Assembly (NCBI GenBank): GCA_964482395.1
Contig: CAYZXK010000063.1
Coordinates: forward strand, 1-21,574
Length of the DNA stretch: 21,574 nt
Reading direction: 5' to 3'
Source of the DNA: CAYZXK01 sp964482395
GTDB lineage: Bacteria > Planctomycetota > Phycisphaerae > UBA1845 > Fen-1342
Part shown: one piece after another, positions 7,382-14,442 of the stretch
Layout of the letters: the number at the start of each line of letters is the position of its first letter
How positions within the stretch are numbered: position 1 is the stretch's first letter
The notes under the pieces: generated by a model
What the model saw: only the letters and a program-made list of their open reading frames with translations
Database searches by the model: none
Told to the model about the DNA's origin: nothing
Program-made: the position numbers and the translations under genes

Positions 7382-10300
7382 ATGTTTGAGCCGTTGCCGG
7401 CCCAGTGCAACTTTCCGGAAGCCGAAGAGCGGGTACTGGCGTTCTGGGAGAAGCATGCCGTGTTCCAGAAGTCGCTGGAGCGGCGTCGCGGAGCGCCACG
7501 GTTCGTTTTTTACGAGGGGCCGCCGACCGCCAACGGTCTGCCGCACCCGGGCCACTGCCTGACCCGGGCGATCAAGGACCTGTTCCCGCGATACCAGACC
7601 ATGCGAGGCAAGCTGGTGGAGCGGAAGGCCGGGTGGGACACCCACGGGTTGCCGGTGGAGGTGGAGGTCTGCAAGGAGCTGGGCATCCACAGCAAGGAGG
7701 AAATCGAGGCCTACGGCGTCGAGCGGTTCGTCCGCCGGTGCATTGAAAGCGTTTTCCGCTATACCCGCGAGTGGGAACAGATGACCCGCCGACTGGGCTT
7801 CTGGGTCAATCTGGAAGATGCCTACGTCACCTATCACCAGAGCTACGTCGAAAGCGTGTGGTGGGGACTGAAAACGCTCTTCGAACGCGGGCTGCTGTAC
7901 CAGGGTCACAAGGTGGTCTGGTGGTGGGCCCAGGGCGGGACTGCCCTGTCAGCCGGCGAAGTCGGCGAAGGCTACCGCACGGTCCGCGACCCGGCGGTTT
8001 ACATCCGCTTCCCGCTGGCGGCTGAGAAGCGGTCCGGTGCTGGCCGGGCGGCCAGACTCTGTCCACACGAGAACCTTCCGGCCGGCGCGAGGGTCTCGCT
8101 GCTGGTCTGGACAACCACTCCCTGGACGCTCATAAGCAATCACTTCACCGCCGTCGGACCGGAGATCGATTACGCGCTGGTACACGACAAGACTAACGGC
8201 GAATACCTCTATATAGCCGCCGCCCTGGTCGACGACGTGGCCCGGAAAGTCAAGCACGAGCTGCATGTGGTGTCGGCCTGCAAAGGCTCGGATTTGGTCG
8301 GGCTGCACTATGTTCCCCCGTTCGATTGCTATTACCGGACACTCTCTGCCCGGACCGCTCGGTTGACCGGCGGCGGAGAGGACTCCCTCGGCTGGCGGGT
8401 GGTTCCAGCCGACTTCGTGACCCTGGATACCGGGACCGGGCTGGTACATGAAGCCCCGGCCTTTGGAGAGGTCGATTTCAACCTGTTGCAAGATGAACGC
8501 CGCCGATTTGAGAACCCCGACGCTATCCCTCTCATCAACGCCGTCAGGCCGGACGGCACCTTCAACGACGAAGCCCCGCCTAGGTATCGCGGCCGGTGGG
8601 TCAAGGACTGCGACCAGGAGATCATGCAGGAGCTGAAGCAGCGCGGCATCCTCTACCACCAGGAAACGATCGAACACGAGTACCCGTTCTGTCCACGCTC
8701 CGAAGACGACCCGCTGATCCAGTACGCCCGAAAGAGTTGGTTTGTGCGTACCAGCCGGTTTAAAGAGGAGTTCCTCAAGAATAACGCGGCGATCAACTGG
8801 TTGCCGGAGCACATTCGCGAGGGGCGGTTCGGCGATTTCCTGCGGAACAACGTGGACTGGGCCCTCTCGCGGGAAAGGTGGTGGGGCACACCGCTGCCGA
8901 TTTGGGTCTGCGAGCAGACCGGGAAGATGGAAGCCATCGGATCACTGGCTGAACTGATGGCCAAGCCGGGTGCCACGGACGGCGGCGCCTGGGAGCGGGC
9001 GAAAGCCGCTGATCCTACCTTGCCCGACCACCTGCGTGTGCATAAGCCTTACATCGACGAATGGACCTACGATAGTCCCTTCGTCGATCAGCCCGCAGGG
9101 CCGGGGGCCAGGCGGCCGCGGATGCGCCGCGTGCCCGAAGTGATCGACTGCTGGTGGGACGCGGGCAGCATGCCGTTCGCCCAGTGGGGTTTTCCGCACC
9201 AGCCGGGCAGCGTGGAGACCTTTGTCGAGCGATTTCCCTGCGATTTCATCAGCGAGGCGATCGATCAGACCCGCGGCTGGTTCTACGGGCTCCTGGCGAT
9301 CAGCACGATGCTGTTTGGCGATGCCGATGGTCCCCGCGCTGCCTATCCGCACCCGTACCGCACCTGCATCGTCCTCGGCCATGTGATGGGCGAGGACGGG
9401 CTGAAGATGTCCAAACGGACCAAGAACTATAAGGAACCGGACTATATCTTCGACACCTACGGTGCGGACGCGATGCGCTGGTATTTCTTCAGCGCCCAGG
9501 TGCCCTGGACCTCGACCCGTTTCGTGGAGGCCAGTATTCGCGATGCCCACCGCGAGTTTCTGGTTCGCCTATACAACGTCTTCAGTTTCTTCAACATTTA
9601 CGCCAATATCGACGGCTTCTCGGTAGACTGCGGCGGTGGTCAAAGTGCCGCGGCGCCCGCGGGTGTGCGCGGCAGCGGTTGGCGTCCGGTCAGCCAGCGC
9701 AGCGAGCTGGACCGCTGGATCATCAGCGAGCTGCACCGCACGATCCGGTCGGTGTGCCAGTCGATGGATCGTTTCGAGAATTACCCGGCCGCGGTTCGGA
9801 TCAATCAGTTCGTCGACAGCTTGTCGAATTGGTACGTTCGGCGGTCGCGGCAGCGTTTCTGGCGAAGCGAAAAAGACCCGGACAAGTGGGATGCGTACAA
9901 CACGCTGTATGAGGTTCTGGTGACGCTGAGCAAGTTGATTGCGCCGTTTACGCCGTTTTTCGCGGAGACCATGTACCAGAACCTGGTTCGCAACGCCGGC
10001 CTGGAGGCGTCCCGCCCGGGCGGGGAGAGTCGGGCCGCGGGTGCCGATCAGGAGCCGCCGATCAGCGTCCACCTCTGCGATTACCCACAAGCCGACGAAA
10101 GCCTGATCGACGAGCGGTTGGCGCAGGAGATGGAGCTGGTTCAGCAAATCGTGTCGCTGGGGCGTGCCGCCCGGACGACCGCCAAGCTGAAGGTCCGCCA
10201 GCCGCTGGCATTGGCGGAGATCATCCTGGCCCGCCAGGATCACGCGGACTGCCTGGACCCGCATCGGCAACTGATCGCCGAAGAGTTGAATATCAAGCGG

Positions 10301-10864
10301 GTGGAGTTCGCGACCGAGGCGTCGCACTACGTGCGTTACCAGGTCAAGCCGCAGTTCAAGGTTTTGGGCCCGAGGTTCGGGAAGCTGGCTCCGCAGATTG
10401 CGGCCGCCCTGGAGCGGTTGGACGCCCAGGCGGCTCGGGCGGAGCTGCTGGGCAGTGGCGAGTTGACCGTCGATCTGGAGGGTGAGAAGGTACGCTTGGG
10501 GCCGGAGGAGGTCGAAATCCGCCTGGAGGCCCGGCCTGGTTGGTCAGCGGCCCAGGGTCGGGTCGGCGTAGTGGTGGTGAAGACCGAGCTGACCGAGGAG
10601 CTGCGTGCCGAAGGATTGTGCCGCGAGCTGATCCATCACGTGCAGGAGCTGCGTAAGCAGCAGAAGTTGCCGTACCAGGCCCGGATCATGCTCTACGTTC
10701 AGGCCGCGCCGGCGGTACGGGAGGTAGTTCGGCGTCTGGCGGGCACTATCGAGCAGGAGTGTCTGGCTCGGTCGATCGAGCATGCGTCTCCGCCGGCCGG
10801 CGCTGCCACGCAGACCGCCCGAATCGACGGACACGACGTCACACTGGGCATAGTCGTGGTCTGA
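7382..10864 (+). CDS. ileS: Isoleucyl-tRNA synthetase, type 2
   Basis: A 1160-residue class I synthetase that charges tRNA-Ile with isoleucine in the cytoplasm. The ATP-binding HIGH motif is H-P-G-H (55-58) within GPPTANGLPHPGH. The CP1 editing domain has the threonine-rich T-T-T-P-W-T (244-249) and D-T-G-T-G-L-V-H-E-A-P-A-F-G (349-362). The KMSKR loop is at 675-679. The anticodon-binding domain carries L-S-N-W-Y-V-R-R-S-R (814-823). There is no C-terminal zinc cluster. These traits, and the editing-site and HIGH-region style, match the type 2 (eukaryote-like) IleRS class, which is often insensitive to mupirocin; that last point is inference. It is longer than the usual 1030-1090 residues, with hydrophilic insertions near 218-238, 752-775 and 870-895. 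GGAGG (7372-7376) lies 5 nt before the ATG. It is probably the first gene of a plus-strand run with the PHP gene. Confidence 0.98.
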   Translation: MFEPLPAQCNFPEAEERVLAFWEKHAVFQKSLERRRGAPRFVFYEGPPTANGLPHPGHCLTRAIKDLFPRYQTMRGKLVERKAGWDTHGLPVEVEVCKELGIHSKEEIEAYGVERFVRRCIESVFRYTREWEQMTRRLGFWVNLEDAYVTYHQSYVESVWWGLKTLFERGLLYQGHKVVWWWAQGGTALSAGEVGEGYRTVRDPAVYIRFPLAAEKRSGAGRAARLCPHENLPAGARVSLLVWTTTPWTLISNHFTAVGPEIDYALVHDKTNGEYLYIAAALVDDVARKVKHELHVVSACKGSDLVGLHYVPPFDCYYRTLSARTARLTGGGEDSLGWRVVPADFVTLDTGTGLVHEAPAFGEVDFNLLQDERRRFENPDAIPLINAVRPDGTFNDEAPPRYRGRWVKDCDQEIMQELKQRGILYHQETIEHEYPFCPRSEDDPLIQYARKSWFVRTSRFKEEFLKNNAAINWLPEHIREGRFGDFLRNNVDWALSRERWWGTPLPIWVCEQTGKMEAIGSLAELMAKPGATDGGAWERAKAADPTLPDHLRVHKPYIDEWTYDSPFVDQPAGPGARRPRMRRVPEVIDCWWDAGSMPFAQWGFPHQPGSVETFVERFPCDFISEAIDQTRGWFYGLLAISTMLFGDADGPRAAYPHPYRTCIVLGHVMGEDGLKMSKRTKNYKEPDYIFDTYGADAMRWYFFSAQVPWTSTRFVEASIRDAHREFLVRLYNVFSFFNIYANIDGFSVDCGGGQSAAAPAGVRGSGWRPVSQRSELDRWIISELHRTIRSVCQSMDRFENYPAAVRINQFVDSLSNWYVRRSRQRFWRSEKDPDKWDAYNTLYEVLVTLSKLIAPFTPFFAETMYQNLVRNAGLEASRPGGESRAAGADQEPPISVHLCDYPQADESLIDERLAQEMELVQQIVSLGRAARTTAKLKVRQPLALAEIILARQDHADCLDPHRQLIAEELNIKRVEFATEASHYVRYQVKPQFKVLGPRFGKLAPQIAAALERLDAQAARAELLGSGELTVDLEGEKVRLGPEEVEIRLEARPGWSAAQGRVGVVVVKTELTEELRAEGLCRELIHHVQELRKQQKLPYQARIMLYVQAAPAVREVVRRLAGTIEQECLARSIEHASPPAGAATQTARIDGHDVTLGIVVV

Positions 10865-10885
10865 GTGCGGCTGGCAGGTCCAAGC

Positions 10886-10915
10886 TTTACGCCGCCGTCA
10901 CAGAACGCTTACAAT
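10886..10915 (+). promoter_or_regulatory. Possible sigma70-type promoter for the PHP-domain gene
   Basis: TTTACG (10886-10891) and TACAAT (10910-10915) are separated by 18 bp, matching the sigma70 consensus boxes at 4/6 and 5/6 positions. They sit in the 88-bp gap between ileS and the PHP gene and would give a leader of about 30 nt. Planctomycete promoters are poorly characterised, so this is a sequence match only. Confidence 0.35.
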
Positions 10916-10952
10916 CCCCACCGAACATCAGGGAGGGCGCCGGAGTCGAGAA

Positions 10953-11900
10953 GTGGATGAGCTGCTGTCGCCAGTGCTGGAGTACGTTTGGAGGCAGTCG
11001 GCCGAGGCGGGGCCGGAGTGGTCCAGGGCCGCCGGGGCGCGGATCGACCTGCACTGCCATTCGACATATTCGCGGGAGGCGGTTCGCTGGCTGCCGGGCC
11101 TGGTTTGTCGTCCGGTCTGCGAGCCGGAGCAGGTCTACGACCTGGCCAAGGCCCGCGGAATGGATTTCGTGACCATCACCGACCATGACACCCTCGACGG
11201 CTGCTTGGCATTGATCGAACGCCGGGGGCCGCTGCCGGATTTCATATTCGGCGAAGAGGTGTCGGCCCGCTTCCCGGAGGACGGGACGGTCGTGCACGTC
11301 AATGTCTACGATCATGAGCTGGAGCAGCACCGGCAGATTCAGTCGCTGCGTGGGAACATTCATGAGCTGGTGGCCTACCTGCGCCAGATCGGGAAGCTCT
11401 ACGTGCTCAATCACATGACCTGGACGGCTCAGCACCGGGTGCTGGCCGGCTGGCAGATCGACACGCTGCTGGAGCTGTTCGACGTCTTCGAGGGCCTCAA
11501 CGGCACCCGCGGGTACGGGCATAACGCGTGGGTATGCCAGGTGGCCCGTGAGCACGGCAAGGTTCTGGTCGCCGGCAGCGACTCGCACACTCATCGGGTC
11601 GGGACCACCTACACGCTCACCGCCGGGACCACCCGGTCGGCCCTGCTGGCCAACCTGCGGGCCGGGCGAGCCGCCTGCTGTGGTGCGTTCGGCACGCCGG
11701 AGAAGCTGCGCGAGGATGTCTGGGCCGTTTTTCACCGGAGCATCGAACGGCGGCTGACCGAGGAGTCGAGTCGCTGGCATCGCCTGCTCTGCCGGGCAGC
11801 CGAGCGGATCGGCCAGGCACTTTACCCGCTGGCCTGTCTGGGATATCACAAGTATCAAGATGTGCTGATTCGCGGCTTCGTGCGGGCCCTGCCGGTTTGA
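10953..11900 (+). CDS. PHP-domain metal-dependent phosphoesterase
   Basis: A 315-residue protein with a near-complete PHP (polymerase and histidinol phosphatase) metal-binding set: D-L-H-C-H (H34, H36), T-D-H-D (D77, H78, D79), G-E-E (E101-E102), H115, L-N-H (H154) and S-D-S-H (D210, H212). These ligands hold a trinuclear metal centre that hydrolyses phosphoester bonds. The C-terminal 75 residues are a helical extension without known motifs. The start is GTG at 10953, fixed by GGAG (10942-10945) 7 nt upstream; the nearby ATG at 10957 is in another frame. Relatives include nucleoside 3',5'-bisphosphate phosphatases (RNase AM/TrpH type) and many orphan PHP proteins of glycan loci, so the substrate is open. 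It lies 88 bp downstream of ileS and 88 bp upstream of the GH172-like gene. Confidence 0.88.
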   Translation: MDELLSPVLEYVWRQSAEAGPEWSRAAGARIDLHCHSTYSREAVRWLPGLVCRPVCEPEQVYDLAKARGMDFVTITDHDTLDGCLALIERRGPLPDFIFGEEVSARFPEDGTVVHVNVYDHELEQHRQIQSLRGNIHELVAYLRQIGKLYVLNHMTWTAQHRVLAGWQIDTLLELFDVFEGLNGTRGYGHNAWVCQVAREHGKVLVAGSDSHTHRVGTTYTLTAGTTRSALLANLRAGRAACCGAFGTPEKLREDVWAVFHRSIERRLTEESSRWHRLLCRAAERIGQALYPLACLGYHKYQDVLIRGFVRALPV

Positions 11901-11988
11901 ACGTCAGCCGGTGGCCGTGCAGCCGATCTTTGAGTCCCGTCGCAAAGAAGGACTTGGGCCCCTTTTTATCACCTCAGGGAGATCTCTG

Positions 11989-14064
11989 ATGAAACGTTTC
12001 CACGACAGGCTGCTGTGGCAGCGGCAGTCGGATTCAGCCGGCCGCGACCGCTTCGCATGCGGCGGTCTGGCGAGCGTCTTGTGCATGTCCGGGTTGCTGG
12101 CCGGCTGCGTGGCTTCGCGGCCGATCTCGACCGGCACACTGTTGGCGGAAATGACCGACCTGGCCAGGCTGGCCGAGTTCCCCCAGCCGCCTTTCACCTG
12201 CCGACAGGCATCCAGCTACGACCGGGCTTCCATATCGCCTGCGGACGGCGAGAAGTGGTTCGCCAACTCCGACCACGGCAAGTTCCTGCGCACTGAATGG
12301 CACGGGGGCCGAACCGAGTACGTGATGATGGACGCGGATGGACCCGGAGCCATCGTGCGCATCTGGTCGGCCAACCCCAAGGGGACGCTGCGAATCTACC
12401 TGGACCGGGATGAAAGTCCGGTCCTGGAGGTCCCGCTGTCCGACCTGCTCAGCGGCAAAGTTCCCGGCATTCCCGAGCCGATCGCCCACGTTCGCAGTGC
12501 CGGCTGGAACTGTTACTTTCCGATCCCCTATGCCCGGCACTGCAAGGTCACCTGCGACGAGGGGGCGTTCTACTATCATGTCAACTACCGCACGTATCCG
12601 TCGGACACGGAACTGATCAGCTTCCGACCCAAAGACCTGAGCGAACTCTCGACGGCGATCGAGCAGGTGGCGGCCCAACTGGCCGGCCGGCCGCCGGCCG
12701 AGCCGGAGCCGCCGGCGGAGGCCGAGGCACGCCTCAGGCCGATCGCCCGCGAGGGCGTCGAGGTCGCACCCGGGACCTCGGTCCCGTTTCAAATCAACAC
12801 TTCCAGTCCGCTGGCGATCCGTGAGCTGTGCGTCAAGCTGGAGGCGGCCGACCGGAATCAGGCCCTGCGCCAGGTGCTGATGACCCTGACTTTCGACGGC
12901 AAACGCACCGTGGCTTGCCCGCTGGGAGATTTCTTCGGGGCCGGTCCAGGCTGCAACCCCTACCAGTCGCTGCCCATGGGGATCACCGAGGACGGCCGGA
13001 TGTGGAGCCGCTGGGTGATGCCCTTCCGCCAGTCTGCCCGTCTGGAACTCTATAACCTCGGGTCGCAGCCGGTACGCGTCCAAGTACGGCTCGCACCGGT
13101 CGAGTACCACTGGACGGAGCGATCCATGTACTTCCATGCGGGCTGGCGGTCGGAACGCGACGTCCCAACCCGGCCGATGCGAGACTGGAACTACATCAGC
13201 GTTCAGGGCCGTGGCGTGCTGGTCGGCGCCGCCTTCAGTCTGGCTAACCCGGTACGCAAGTGGTGGGGCGAAGGGGACGAGAAGATCTACGTCGACGCCG
13301 ACAGCTTCCCCAGCCACTTCGGGACCGGTACCGAGGACTACTACGGCTACGCCTGGGGGTCCAGCCAGCCCTTCATGCACGCCTACCATAACCAGCCCCG
13401 CTGCGACGGCCCCGGCAGCTACGGTCGGACCGCGGTCAACCGCTGGCACATTCTGGACCGCATTCCCTTCCAGTATCGGCTCCGCTTCGACATGGAACTG
13501 TGGCACTGGTGGGATGGCCGGCTGCCGGAAATATCGGTGGTGACCTATTGGTACGCCCGACCTGGAGCGACCAGCAACACCCAACCGGTCCGAGCGGCGG
13601 ATCTGGAGCCGGCCGCGCTCCCGCCCTACGTGGCCCCCCGAGTGCCCGGAGCCCTGGAAGGCGAAGAAATGCAGATAGTCGAGAAGACCGGCCGGGTCGA
13701 GCGCCAAGACATCGAGGGATGCAGCAACGATGGTCACCTCTGGTGGCGGGAGGGCCAGCCGGGAGACCGACTGGTTCTCAGTTTCCCGACGGCGGCCGCG
13801 GGCCAATACCGCCTGCTGGCTCGTTTTGTCAAAGCCTTGGATTACGGAATCGTCCAGCTTACGATCGGCGATGAGCCGGCCGGTCAGCCGCTGGACCTGT
13901 ACAACAAGAGCGTCACTGTATCCGACGAAATCCCATTGGGGGTCTTCAGCCTCCAGGCCGGCGACAACCGGCTGACTGCGGAGATCGTGGGAGCCAACCC
14001 GGAGGCCGTGCCCGGCTACATGTTCGGGTTGGACTATTTGCGGCTCGAGCCGGCGCGGCCCTGA
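11989..14064 (+). CDS. DUF2961 / GH172-like lipoprotein glycosidase
   Basis: A 691-residue putative lipoprotein. A signal sequence ends in the lipobox L-A-G-C with Cys40. The central DUF2961 fold (about 75-540) includes F-R-T-E-W-H-style N-terminal strands, W-W-G-E-G-D-E-K-I-Y-V-D and F-G-T-G-T-E-D-Y-Y-G-Y. The two glutamates, E428 (GEGD) and E449 (GTGTED), are 21 residues apart, the spacing I recall for the catalytic E270/E291 pair of the GH172 founder (bifidobacterial alpha-fructofuranosidase). The family acts on fructofuranosides and D-arabinofuranosides. The C-terminal about 135 residues form a beta-sandwich resembling a carbohydrate-binding module, ending G-L-D-Y-L-R-L. The start at 11989 is chosen because AGGGAG (11976-11981) lies 7 nt upstream and the signal peptide follows; the frame is open from 11911. 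Outer-surface or periplasmic polysaccharide breakdown is the likely role; the substrate is unknown. Confidence 0.88.
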   Translation: MKRFHDRLLWQRQSDSAGRDRFACGGLASVLCMSGLLAGCVASRPISTGTLLAEMTDLARLAEFPQPPFTCRQASSYDRASISPADGEKWFANSDHGKFLRTEWHGGRTEYVMMDADGPGAIVRIWSANPKGTLRIYLDRDESPVLEVPLSDLLSGKVPGIPEPIAHVRSAGWNCYFPIPYARHCKVTCDEGAFYYHVNYRTYPSDTELISFRPKDLSELSTAIEQVAAQLAGRPPAEPEPPAEAEARLRPIAREGVEVAPGTSVPFQINTSSPLAIRELCVKLEAADRNQALRQVLMTLTFDGKRTVACPLGDFFGAGPGCNPYQSLPMGITEDGRMWSRWVMPFRQSARLELYNLGSQPVRVQVRLAPVEYHWTERSMYFHAGWRSERDVPTRPMRDWNYISVQGRGVLVGAAFSLANPVRKWWGEGDEKIYVDADSFPSHFGTGTEDYYGYAWGSSQPFMHAYHNQPRCDGPGSYGRTAVNRWHILDRIPFQYRLRFDMELWHWWDGRLPEISVVTYWYARPGATSNTQPVRAADLEPAALPPYVAPRVPGALEGEEMQIVEKTGRVERQDIEGCSNDGHLWWREGQPGDRLVLSFPTAAAGQYRLLARFVKALDYGIVQLTIGDEPAGQPLDLYNKSVTVSDEIPLGVFSLQAGDNRLTAEIVGANPEAVPGYMFGLDYLRLEPARP

Positions 14065-14442
14065 GCGATCGCGCGCAAGCGCACGCGGCAAATCGCAGAG
14101 CGAAACAACGGCCAGCGGGGAGGCTGGTCGCCTGCCGGCAGTGTGCTTTTTGATCGGGCCGGCCGGCGCACCGCGGGGTGACCCGCAAACCTATGTGCGC
14201 GATTCGGCAGCACCTGGTGACGGCCGGCCACCCGGTCGGCCGCGGAAGACCGTCGGGCCTGCGACTGGCGCCGCCGGCAGAGACGCTACACCTAAGGTCC
14301 CAACGTCGCGCAGGCCCACGTAGCGCCCAGTTCGCTCCCGGCCCATTCAGCGAGCGGAGTAGAACCGGCCCCACCCTCTTTTGAAAGGATGGGGCCGGCA
14401 ACGCTACCTAGTCAGCGGACGGTCCGCAGCGTCTCAATCCGC
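14065..14442. other. Gene-free convergent gap
   Basis: This 378-bp gap separates the 3' ends of two convergent genes. Several short open frames cross it on both strands, but none has a ribosome site or recognisable protein motif. The first part (14065-14300) is very GC-rich with many short self-complementary GC words. The only structured element I would name is the hairpin at 14365-14398. Confidence 0.6.
14365..14398 (-). terminator. Shared bidirectional hairpin terminator
   Basis: A perfect 9-bp stem pairs CCGGCCCCA (14365-14373) with TGGGGCCGG (14390-14398). After one mismatch, three more pairs extend the stem inward (14375-14377 with 14386-14388). It lies 45 bp beyond the stop of the minus-strand peptidase gene and about 300 bp beyond the plus-strand glycosidase gene. 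The minus-strand exit has a weak pyrimidine run (TTCTACT); the plus-strand exit has none. It is best placed for the peptidase gene but could serve both. Confidence 0.6.

Noticed and set aside
7204..7410. Longer N-terminus (start at 7410) for the first ABC-cassette gene
   Set aside because: It would overlap the first 29 bp of ileS and its ribosome site, and place about 70 polar residues before the signal peptide.
12034..14091. Very long minus-strand open frame opposite the GH172-like gene
   Set aside because: The plus-strand frame has a signal peptide, family motifs and a ribosome site; the minus frame is a codon-bias shadow rich in Arg, Gly, Val and His without motifs.
13946..14401. 151-codon minus frame across the convergent gap
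   Set aside because: It overlaps the end of the glycosidase gene and the hairpin, has no ribosome site, and its protein is Arg/Pro/Ala-rich with no known motif.
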